A stretch of 39,522 nt of DNA, from the NCBI GenBank assembly GCA_021199235.1, contig JAJQIL010000001.1, positions 1 through 39,522 on the forward strand, read 5' to 3'. This document shows, piece by piece, positions 27,197-34,279 of the stretch. Position numbers and translations under genes: made by a program. The notes under the pieces were generated by a model. That model was not told the origin of the DNA. It saw only the letters and a program-made list of their open reading frames with translations, and searched no databases. This DNA is from Lachnospiraceae bacterium. GTDB taxonomy: Bacteria > Bacillota > Clostridia > Lachnospirales > Lachnospiraceae. Each line of letters starts with the position of its first letter. Within the stretch, counting starts at the first letter, position 1.

Positions 27197-27223
27197 GCTT
27201 ATGATTTTAAAGAAGATGAAGAT

Positions 27224-28411
27224 TTACTTTGAAAAATGCGGTATTTCTTCTACATCTTTCTTTTCGTTGCGGATAAAGTTGCTGTTGTAGGGATAGCGGG
27301 CTATCTTTGCACGAACCTTCATCTGGTGGGTTCCCGGAGTTCCCCAGAGAATTTCCAGTTTATCGCCTTCCTTTGCGTATTCGGAGTCAATAAATGCAAG
27401 GGAGATCATACTGTTGTAAGTATAGGAAATGATCCGACCGGAAGTAATTCCGATTTCCTGCTCTCCGGAGAACACTTTGTCTGCGCGGTAACTGAAGCTG
27501 AAATTCTGGGTGGTTGCGAAATAATTCAGATCGTAAGGTGCTGAAATATCATCGCATGGATCTGCTGCCGGGTCGAGCCTTGTAGCAAATACTTTTCCAA
27601 CATCTTCCGCATTCCATTCAAGAGTTACAACCGTACGGTGCGGTTTATCCGCCATTTCTTCCAAAGCCTTTCTGCCGACAAAATCATGATTGAATTTCAG
27701 CAGAAATTCCCAGCCTACATCATAAGGCGTCACAAAACGCTGTTTCACATCATCTCCGGCGCTACCGACCAGAATACGGTTAAGGTTATAGAATGCGTAT
27801 TGCGGGAGGCTGCAGCAGTGCTTTGCGAGTCCTTCGCCGGATTCCAGCCACGGAAGCGGATAGTGAAGATTGATGTTCGGGAAGCCTGCTTCTGTGTGAT
27901 TGAAAAGGTTATAGGTCTGAAGGCCAAGGCGGCGCGCATTAAATTTTTTGCCGCTTTCCCAGACCTTGTGGTAGATTGCTTCAAAATCAGACATCGGGCC
28001 ATGGATTTCATAAGCCAGATTACCGGACATGCCAAGACGGATCACGCGGACATCCATGCCATCTACGGTCTGAATACGATGCCTTGCGAATTTGATGTCA
28101 TGGAGGTCTGCCTGAAAAGCATCCTCAAGAATCTCCAGAGACTTTTCTCCGTCAATCTGGATAAAGTATTCCTGACCGGAAATATCTTCACCGTGTACGT
28201 CCAGATCAGAAGATTCCACATAGTAAGAAATGACAGGATTGATCCAGTAGGTTCTGTAGCGGTCTTCTGCTATGCGGATTACTACACCATCACATAAGAT
28301 CTGACCTTTTTCATTGCACAGTACCGCGTGGCGCAGCCCTTTCAGGCCAAGTGTGCTAAAATCATTTGTGCAGACCGAGTTCAGCAGTTTGGCTGCATCG
28401 GGGCCATACAT
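27224..28411 (-). CDS. GcvT/LigM-like folate-dependent methyltransferase, 5'-truncated (probable pseudogene)
   Basis: The 395-residue frame matches the aminomethyltransferase / O-demethylase fold shared by GcvT, DmdA and LigM. It shows YGPDAAKLLNSVCTNDF, an HAVLCNEKGQILCDGV strand pair, RLGMSGNLAYEIHGP and the C-terminal EEIGITSGRIISYTYN barrel. Such proteins move a one-carbon unit to tetrahydrofolate. The frame begins inside the family: about 60 N-terminal residues that normally precede xGPDAxxLL and contribute to folate binding are missing. There is no ribosome-binding site before the ATG at 28411, and an in-frame TAA lies 13 codons upstream. The fic promoter begins about 47 bp away on the other strand. 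Substrate unknown; likely inactive. Confidence 0.75.
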   Translation of the reverse strand: MYGPDAAKLLNSVCTNDFSTLGLKGLRHAVLCNEKGQILCDGVVIRIAEDRYRTYWINPVISYYVESSDLDVHGEDISGQEYFIQIDGEKSLEILEDAFQADLHDIKFARHRIQTVDGMDVRVIRLGMSGNLAYEIHGPMSDFEAIYHKVWESGKKFNARRLGLQTYNLFNHTEAGFPNINLHYPLPWLESGEGLAKHCCSLPQYAFYNLNRILVGSAGDDVKQRFVTPYDVGWEFLLKFNHDFVGRKALEEMADKPHRTVVTLEWNAEDVGKVFATRLDPAADPCDDISAPYDLNYFATTQNFSFSYRADKVFSGEQEIGITSGRIISYTYNSMISLAFIDSEYAKEGDKLEILWGTPGTHQMKVRAKIARYPYNSNFIRNEKKDVEEIPHFSK

Positions 28412-28457
28412 TCCGGATATGCATGCGCAAATGATAAAATCTGCTGTTTAAGCAGTA

Positions 28458-28509
28458 TTGACTATTGGGGGACAATATGCTATAAAATTGCTTATAATTG
28501 TTCCCCAAT
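28458..28509 (+). promoter_or_regulatory. Promoter and inverted-repeat operator of the fic gene
   Basis: TTGACT (28458-28463) and TATAAA (28481-28486) are spaced exactly 17 bp. ATTGGGGGACAAT (28464-28476), between the boxes, and ATTGTTCCCCAAT (28497-28509), just before GGAGG, are inverted copies with 12 of 13 positions matching. The arms straddle the -10 box and transcription start, an arrangement typical of a dimeric repressor site. In RNA only the right arm would be fully transcribed, so an attenuator is less likely. Confidence 0.7.
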
Positions 28510-28521
28510 GGAGGTAAAGCA

Positions 28522-29469
28522 ATGGCAGCGCAATACAATGAAATACAGGAATTGCTCAGAAGACGTGCTGATCTGTATGCAAGACTGAATTTGATGCCTT
28601 ATGACGGTACACCCGAAATCAAGGAACGGGGAGATGGGAAATACCTCTATGTCAGAAAGCGTGTGGCAGGTAAGCATACTTCTACTTACGTTGGAGCATA
28701 CACCGACGAGCTTTATAATCTTCTCCTGCGCAATGCCAGAGAAGCCCGTGAGATTCGCAAAGAACTTCGCAGTGTTGAAAAGCAGCTTGCAGCTGCCGGA
28801 TATTCGGAGGATGAACTTCCAGCTGCAGTCGTTACCAACATTTCATTTGCCCGGGCAAATATGAAAATGAATATTTACGACCAGGCCGTTCTGGAAGGCG
28901 TTGCAACTTCTTTCCCGCAAACGGAAGAGATCATAGAAAACGGCAAAGTATCCGGTATGACTGCTGCCGATGTTCAGAAGATTTTGAATTTGAAACACGC
29001 ATGGGAGTTTATCCTTGACCGGGATGTGATTGCCAGCCGTAGTGACTACTATATGCTTAGCCATATAGCCAGGATCGTTAATGAGGGCTTCTTTGAGGAA
29101 GGCGGCCGTATTCGTGGCGTTCCTGTTACCATCGGCGGTTCATCCTATGTTCCGCCGCTGCCCATAGAGATAGATGTAAAGGATCAAATTCAGGAAATCA
29201 CCGAAGAAAATGACGATGCTGTCAATATCGCCATTAAACTGTGTCTGTACTGTATGAAGACACAGATCTTTCTGGATGGAAACAAACGGGCCTCTGTCAT
29301 TTTTGCGAATCATTATCTTATCGCTCATGGCGGAGGATTTCTGGTGATTCCCGAAAACCATGTTCCAGAGTTCAAAAAGCTGCTTGTAAAATACTATGAG
29401 GGAGAAGACACCTCGATTATTGCTGCTTTTATGAAAAAGAACTGTTGGAGAACAATGGGTAGTTCATGA
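28522..29469 (+). CDS. Fic-domain protein with Gln in place of the catalytic His
   Basis: Fic proteins usually transfer AMP or another nucleotide-linked group to target proteins through an HxFx(D/E)GN(G/K)R loop. In this 315-residue protein the loop reads QIFLDGNKR at 248-256, so the catalytic His is Gln248 while Phe250, Asp252, Gly253, Asn254 and Arg256 remain. The N-terminal part (1-95) has a RRRADLYARLNLMPYDGTPEIKER segment and a KYLYVRKRVAGKHTSTYVG beta segment; a charged helix (TEEIIENG, near 135-142) resembles Fic inhibitory helices but does not fit their consensus exactly. The ATG at 28522 is 7 nt after GGAGG. The His replacement may be a trait of this sub-family rather than a local mutation. 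Its stop overlaps that of the convergent MATE gene in TCATGA. Confidence 0.85.
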   Translation: MAAQYNEIQELLRRRADLYARLNLMPYDGTPEIKERGDGKYLYVRKRVAGKHTSTYVGAYTDELYNLLLRNAREAREIRKELRSVEKQLAAAGYSEDELPAAVVTNISFARANMKMNIYDQAVLEGVATSFPQTEEIIENGKVSGMTAADVQKILNLKHAWEFILDRDVIASRSDYYMLSHIARIVNEGFFEEGGRIRGVPVTIGGSSYVPPLPIEIDVKDQIQEITEENDDAVNIAIKLCLYCMKTQIFLDGNKRASVIFANHYLIAHGGGFLVIPENHVPEFKKLLVKYYEGEDTSIIAAFMKKNCWRTMGSS

Positions 29470-30819
29470 AGCCGTTCCATTCCGTCTTTTCCTGCGCAGC
29501 CACGCGAAGCAGACGCCGTAAAACAGAATCCCGTAAAGCGTAGAGATCGGCACCGTCAGTCCGATATAGAACAGCGAAGTGCCGGGCAGGGATGCCATAT
29601 AAAGCGCGATCGGAATTCGGACACAGAAGGAAGCCGTGATGCCCTGCAGCATGACCGGCACACTGTTTCCGCAGCCGTTGAAATAACCGCTCGTACTGAA
29701 CATGACACAGGTAAGAATGCAGTCAAAGCTGAACCCGCGCAGATAGCTGGCGCTTTCTGCAATGACCTCCGCATCCGAGGTAAACAGCGAAGCCAGTGTG
29801 GAGCCGCCGAAAAATCCGGCCAGAAATACAAATACTCCGATGCACACGCCGGTGCACATCGCAGTCAGATAGCCGCGCTGTGCCCGTTTTTGCTGTCCGG
29901 CGCCGATATTCTGCGCCACAAAAGCGGAGACGCTTTGCATGACGGAGGACGGAATCAGCATAATGAAGGAAACCAGCTTCTGAGCGACACCATATCCTGC
30001 GGAAGGCATCAGCCCCATCCCGTTTACGATTGAATTGATCACCAGAAACGAGATCTGGCTTAAAGTCTCCTGCAGAGCGATGGGAATGCCGATATGCAGG
30101 ATTTTTTTCAGTTCAACCGGATAGATGCGGCACTGGCTCAGGGAAAACTCAATCGGCATTTTCTGCCTGCGGATGATTCCCAGAGATATGACAACCGAGA
30201 CGAGCTGCGCAAAAACTGTGGCAATCGCAACACCCGCCACATCCATGCCGAGAAGACCGGTCAGAAGCAGGTCGGCGGCAATATTTACCACACAGGCAAT
30301 GCTCACAAAAATGAACGGCAGATTCGCGTTCCCTATGCCGCGAAGAATGCCGCTGATCACATTATAAGTGATGATGACCAGCAGTCCTCCGGAACAGATA
30401 CGCAGATACAGGACCGCTTTATCCATTGCGCTTTCCGGCACCTGCAGAAGCCGGACGATCATTCCGGCCGAAGCTTCCAGCACGACGGTCAGGACTACGC
30501 CGATGATGACGAAAAGAACGATGGTCGTGCCGACCGCGTTACCTGCTGCTTTCGGATTCTTTTCCCCGATATGCTGCCCAATCAGCACCGTGGAGCCCAT
30601 TGCCAGACTTGTGATGATAAACGTGACCATCTGCATAAAGCTGCTCGCCGTGCCAACGGCGGAAATGCTGGCTGCGTCGCCGAACTGGCCGACTACAAGC
30701 AGATCGACGGCTCCATAGGCGGCCTGCAGGATCAGCGCGCCCAGCACCGGACCCGCAAATCGAATCAAAGAGCCGAAGATGGGTCCTTCTGTAAATGAAA
30801 TTTCTTTTTTTCTGGACAT
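29464..30819 (-). CDS. MATE-family multidrug efflux transporter
   Basis: The 451-residue protein has twelve predicted membrane helices in two repeats of six. It has the MATE start GPIFGSLIRFAGPVLGALILQAAYGAVDLLVVGQFG and the mirrored GIPIALQETLSQISFLVINSIVNGMG in the second half. It should export cationic drugs or metabolites using a sodium or proton gradient; the substrate is not deducible. GGAGGAA lies about 8 nt before the ATG. No regulator is adjacent, and no clear promoter was found in 30820-31000. Confidence 0.93.
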   Translation of the reverse strand: MSRKKEISFTEGPIFGSLIRFAGPVLGALILQAAYGAVDLLVVGQFGDAASISAVGTASSFMQMVTFIITSLAMGSTVLIGQHIGEKNPKAAGNAVGTTIVLFVIIGVVLTVVLEASAGMIVRLLQVPESAMDKAVLYLRICSGGLLVIITYNVISGILRGIGNANLPFIFVSIACVVNIAADLLLTGLLGMDVAGVAIATVFAQLVSVVISLGIIRRQKMPIEFSLSQCRIYPVELKKILHIGIPIALQETLSQISFLVINSIVNGMGLMPSAGYGVAQKLVSFIMLIPSSVMQSVSAFVAQNIGAGQQKRAQRGYLTAMCTGVCIGVFVFLAGFFGGSTLASLFTSDAEVIAESASYLRGFSFDCILTCVMFSTSGYFNGCGNSVPVMLQGITASFCVRIPIALYMASLPGTSLFYIGLTVPISTLYGILFYGVCFAWLRRKRRNGTAS

Positions 30820-31094
30820 ATGTAAATTCCTCCGGTATGTTATTCCAATATGCTTATCTCATGATACAAAATCATCAACCGAATTTCAAGTATTCTTTCA
30901 GCAATAAACGTTTCCATTGCGAAACGATTTTGAACAGGCTTTTTTAATGGTGAGGGCACGGATCAACCGCAATTTCGCATTCTTTACAGTGGAAGAAATG
31001 AAGCAAATATGATATGATGGCTTCGATAGCAACACAGGCATGCAGCAGTCGCAGCCTTTTCTTTTTAATTAAAACCGTCAGGAATAAGTTCAAA

Positions 31095-32042
31095 ATGATT
31101 ATGACAGATGACATTAAAGCCTCAAAAGAAGAATATGATTTTCGGGTTTCGTCCGATGAGGCTGGGGAACGCCTTGACAGCCTGCTTTCGGATTGTCTGG
31201 AATCCTACAGCCGCTCCTTTCTGCAGACGCTGATCCGAAACGGTGCAGTTACGGTAAACGGCAAGAATGCAAAGCCCAGATTAAAAATTGCAGAATCTGA
31301 TTTGATTCATGTGGAAGTTCCTCCGCCGGATCCGCTGGATATTCTTCCGGAAAATATTCCGCTGGATATTTTGTATGAAGATGATGACCTGATCATTGTA
31401 AATAAGCCAAAAGGCATGGTGGTTCATCCGGCAGCGGGACATTACAGCGGGACGCTGGTCAATGCGCTCCTTTATCATTGTAAAGACAGCCTTTCCGGAA
31501 TCAATGGAGTTCTCCGTCCGGGAATCGTCCATCGGATCGACCGCGACACCACAGGTTCTCTGATCGTCTGCAAAAATGACGCAGCACACAGGGCCGTCGC
31601 CGCACAGCTCAAAGAGCACAGCATCACCAGAAAGTATCGGGCAATCGTCCATGGGCGTCTCACGGAGGATGGAACCATACATGCAGCCATCGGCAGACAC
31701 CCGCAGCGGCGAAAGGAGATGGCAGCCAACGTTGCCGGCGGAAAAGATGCCGTCACGCATTACCATGTGCTGGAGACTTTTTCACAGTTTACGTATATAG
31801 AATGCCAGCTGGAGACCGGCCGCACACATCAGATCCGTGTGCATATGAAAAGCATCGGGCATCCTTTACTGGGCGACGAAGTCTACGGACCGTCAAAATG
31901 TCCGATAGCGGGTCTGCAGGGACAGACGCTGCATGCAATGACGATTGGACTGATCCACCCGACCAGTGGAGAATATCTGGAGGTAGAGGCGCCGCTGCCG
32001 GAGTATTTTGAGCAGCTGTTAAAGAAGCTGCGGAGTATGTAG
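31095..32042 (+). CDS. RluD-type pseudouridine synthase with S4 domain
   Basis: The 315-residue enzyme converts uridines to pseudouridine in RNA; RluD-like members act on 23S rRNA. It has an N-terminal S4 RNA-binding domain (GERLDSLLSDCLESYSRS...NGAVTVNGKNAK) and a catalytic domain with GIVHRIDRDTTGSLIV, in which the Asp of HRIDRDTTG is the nucleophile, followed by ETGRTHQIRVH. The start at 31095 is preferred because AGGAA lies about 10 nt before it; an open extension to 31014 overlaps the promoter-like TATGAT region. The rRNA position modified cannot be read from sequence, so the symbol is left blank (RluD is the closest match). Confidence 0.92.
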   Translation: MIMTDDIKASKEEYDFRVSSDEAGERLDSLLSDCLESYSRSFLQTLIRNGAVTVNGKNAKPRLKIAESDLIHVEVPPPDPLDILPENIPLDILYEDDDLIIVNKPKGMVVHPAAGHYSGTLVNALLYHCKDSLSGINGVLRPGIVHRIDRDTTGSLIVCKNDAAHRAVAAQLKEHSITRKYRAIVHGRLTEDGTIHAAIGRHPQRRKEMAANVAGGKDAVTHYHVLETFSQFTYIECQLETGRTHQIRVHMKSIGHPLLGDEVYGPSKCPIAGLQGQTLHAMTIGLIHPTSGEYLEVEAPLPEYFEQLLKKLRSM

Positions 32043-32185
32043 CAATCTGTGTCGCGCTATCCTTTTGTCGCTTGAATTATTTAGTAGTTCCTTCATCAAG
32101 GTAATTCTCATAAATCTGAAGCGTAATGAAATAATCCGGAGTTTATTAAAATATTTAGGGATTAATGAACTATTTGAAGTTTAAT

Positions 32186-32218
32186 ATTAGTTTACATAAT
32201 CGTTTTATGTAAACTAAT
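32186..32218. repeat. Palindromic dif-like site upstream of dtd
   Basis: ATTAGTTTACATAA (32186-32199) and TTATGTAAACTAAT (32205-32218) are a perfect 14-bp inverted repeat around the 5-nt spacer TCGTT. The inner TTATGTAAACT equals, as I recall it, the XerD-binding arm of the Bacillus dif site. No U-run follows, so it is not a standard terminator. It lies about 90 bp before the dtd start and could also be an operator. Confidence 0.65.
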
Positions 32219-32304
32219 TCGAGATTATTTTGCTTGATGACATTTTTGACGCGACAGCTATACAATTGCTCATATATTTATAAAAAATCAGGAGGATACA
32301 AGAC

Positions 32305-32742
32305 ATGAAATTTGTTATTCAAAGGGTTACCGAGGCGTCCGTCGAGGTTGCAGGAGAGACAGTCGGAGAAATTGGGCAGGGATACTGTGTGCTGATCGGA
32401 GTGGGAAAGAACGACAGCCGAACCGATGCCGACAAGCTTATCAAGAAAATGATCGGTCTGCGCATTTTTCCTGATGATGCAGGTAAGATCAATCTTTCAC
32501 TAAAGGATGTTGGCGGCAGTCTTCTTCTGATTTCACAGTTTACCCTCTATGCGGACTGTAAAAAAGGAAATCGCCCGTCCTTTATCGAGGCAGGCGATCC
32601 TGTAATAGCAGAAGAGCTGTATGAATATATCATTGAAGAATGCAGAAAGTCGGTTCCAATCGTGGAAAAAGGCGTATTCGGCGCTCATATGAAGGTCAGT
32701 CTGTGCAATGATGGACCGTTTACCATACTTCTGGAAAGCTGA
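32305..32742 (+). CDS. dtd: D-aminoacyl-tRNA deacylase
   Basis: The enzyme hydrolyses D-amino acids (and glycine) mischarged onto tRNA, using the tRNA itself in catalysis. The 145-residue protein is full length for the family and has both signature loops: SQFTLYADCKKGNRPSF near residue 78 and the C-terminal NDGPFTILLE cross-subunit Gly-Pro motif. CAGGAGG lies about 10 nt before the ATG. It sits between two palindromes that share the half-site GTTTACA/TGTAAAC, downstream of rluD and convergent with the recombinase gene. A TTGACG box at 32246 has no convincing -10 partner, so the promoter is unresolved. Confidence 0.95.
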   Translation: MKFVIQRVTEASVEVAGETVGEIGQGYCVLIGVGKNDSRTDADKLIKKMIGLRIFPDDAGKINLSLKDVGGSLLLISQFTLYADCKKGNRPSFIEAGDPVIAEELYEYIIEECRKSVPIVEKGVFGAHMKVSLCNDGPFTILLES

Positions 32743-32773
32743 TTACATATACCATCGTGTATTAATTTGACTG

Positions 32774-32802
32774 TGGTTTACAGAAGTATATTATGTAAAC
32801 CA
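32774..32802. repeat. Palindromic dif-like site between dtd and the recombinase gene
   Basis: TGGTTTACAGAA (32774-32785) and TTATGTAAACCA (32791-32802) are inverted copies matching at 11 of 12 positions, around the 5-nt spacer GTATA. It has the same half-site and spacer length as the palindrome at 32186-32218, and its right half GTATATTATGTAAAC resembles the centre and right arm of the Bacillus dif site. It lies 31 bp after the dtd stop and about 46 bp from the end of the recombinase gene. Confidence 0.65.
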
Positions 32803-32848
32803 TTATAATGAATCAATTGAACATCTGTACAATGATAATTGCGGTTAT

Positions 32849-33907
32849 TTATGCTTCCCTCAGCTTGACAGCGCTTGCAGCTTTCCTGCGGCGGTCCTCA
32901 TCCATCGCCGCATAATGCTTTCGGGTCGTGTTGACATCCTTGTGACCCAGGACATCCGCAACGAGGTAAATGTCGCCTGTCTCTTTGTAAAGGCTGGTTC
33001 CGTATGTGCTGCGCAGCTTATGCGGCGTGATTTTCTTGGTCGTCGTGACTTCACGGGCATATTTTTTCACCATATTCTCGACTGCCTGCACGCCGATCCG
33101 ACGGCGCTGGGTAGAGTAGAAGAGAGCGTTCTCGTGCCCGGCAATCGGCGTGATGGCCTTTCTTTCCTCAAGGTAATTGCGAAGCGCAGTCTCTACCTCA
33201 TCGCCGAAGTAAACCATCATTTCCGACCCGCCTTTGCGGACGATGCGGATGCCGTTATTTTTAAAATCAATGTCATTCACATCCAGACCAACGCATTCCG
33301 ACACACGGATGCCGGTTCCAAGCAATAATGTGACGATCGCCAGATCACGAACCTTTGTTTTTTCATAATAGACCTTTTTCTGTCCGGTCAAAGAATCCCC
33401 GGCATGCTCAATGTAGTCCAGAAGCTCCGCGGTTTCATCCGCGTCAAGGCGTATGATTTCTTTCTCATGGAGCTTCGGCATATCGACCAGCAGCGTCGGA
33501 TTCGTGTGGATCATTTCATGTTTGTAAAAATATGCATAAAAACTGCGCAAAGCCGACATTTTACGTTTCAGACCGCGTTCGCCGTTCGTCACGGTTTTAT
33601 TGTCTTCATCCTTATAGACCTTCAGATATTCCTGATATTCCTCAATATCCAGCGCCTGCAGCTGATCCAGCACATCAACCGTAAGCGTCGTCACATCCTT
33701 ATCGCGGAACGTCGGATTCTCCGAAACCAGGAACTGAAAAAAAATCCGGATATCATACGCATAGGAAATGCGCGTCCTTGTCGAAGTCGTCGGCTCAATT
33801 GCCCGAAAATAATCCTTCGCAAAGCCCGGCAGCGTCTTCAGAACTTCACGCAGCCGAAGTACATTGTCCACATTTACCTGTTCATGGTAGGTCATATTTT
33901 TATCCAT
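32849..33907 (-). CDS. XerD-like tyrosine recombinase
   Basis: A 352-residue site-specific recombinase: SAM-like core-binding N-terminal domain (about 1-140, with TRTRISYAYDIRIFFQFL) and a catalytic domain carrying the first Arg in GTGIRVSECVGL, a Lys in RKGGSEM, HKLRSTYG, LGHKDVNTT and the nucleophile Tyr332 in RKHYA. All catalytic positions are intact. The ATG at 33907 follows GAAAGGG by about 10 nt; the frame opens up to 33937 without a ribosome-binding site. No phage or integrative-element genes surround it, and similar proteins seem widespread on Lachnospiraceae chromosomes (from memory), so a housekeeping Xer-like role is plausible. The nearby dif-like palindromes are candidate binding sites. 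A strong promoter lies about 240 bp upstream. Confidence 0.9.
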   Translation of the reverse strand: MDKNMTYHEQVNVDNVLRLREVLKTLPGFAKDYFRAIEPTTSTRTRISYAYDIRIFFQFLVSENPTFRDKDVTTLTVDVLDQLQALDIEEYQEYLKVYKDEDNKTVTNGERGLKRKMSALRSFYAYFYKHEMIHTNPTLLVDMPKLHEKEIIRLDADETAELLDYIEHAGDSLTGQKKVYYEKTKVRDLAIVTLLLGTGIRVSECVGLDVNDIDFKNNGIRIVRKGGSEMMVYFGDEVETALRNYLEERKAITPIAGHENALFYSTQRRRIGVQAVENMVKKYAREVTTTKKITPHKLRSTYGTSLYKETGDIYLVADVLGHKDVNTTRKHYAAMDEDRRRKAASAVKLREA

Positions 33908-34071
33908 AACTGAAAACCCTTTCTGCAAAATATCCATACTTGTTTTTATAAGCTTAGATGGAATGAAAATGAATTAATACTTAACGTTTCATATTTATTA
34001 ATTAATCCCTGCATGTTTTTCAAATGACATTTGTAATCAAAACAGTTTAACTCTATATTTTTAAATTTTCC

Positions 34072-34124
34072 CATGTTTTTTTATTAGATGGAACACATAG
34101 TGCTCCATCTATAAAAAAAACATG
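34072..34124. repeat. 53-bp near-palindrome in the recombinase leader
   Basis: Two 25-nt arms (34072-34096 and 34100-34124) are inverted copies with about 22 matching positions around a central ATA. Each arm runs from CATG through a T-run to AGATGGA and CAC. It lies between the recombinase promoter and its start codon, within the predicted transcript. No U-run follows outside the arms, so it is not an ordinary terminator. A partial third copy (CCATCTAA then ATAAAAA on the minus strand) occurs near 33940-33962. Confidence 0.65.
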
Positions 34125-34153
34125 TGTTTGTCGTATAGATGTATTCCGTATTT

Positions 34154-34181
34154 ATTATACTTCTGCTTTTTGTTTTGTCAA
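34154..34181 (-). promoter_or_regulatory. Promoter of the XerD-like recombinase gene
   Basis: On the minus strand a perfect TTGACA (34181-34176) and a perfect TATAAT (34159-34154) are 16 bp apart. The transcript would start near 34147 and have a leader of about 240 nt that includes the 53-bp palindrome. The rest of 33908-34279 is AT-rich with no gene. Confidence 0.75.
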
Positions 34182-34279
34182 GTAAAACATGCAGCTTCAT
34201 CCCCAAAAACCCGGACCAATCTGCCGTTTACAAAAAATGTAATGAACAGATCTGATCCGGTTGATTTCTGATTTCAGAT

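Noticed and set aside
32186-32802. A dif-module that mobilises dtd by recombination between the two palindromes
   Set aside because: The spacers TCGTT and GTATA differ, and strand exchange by tyrosine recombinases normally needs matching spacers. dtd is also an ordinary housekeeping gene. Kept only as candidate binding sites.
32849-33907. Integrase of a prophage or integrative element
   Set aside because: No phage, conjugation or relaxase genes and no tRNA attachment site lie nearby; the flanking genes are housekeeping or metabolic.
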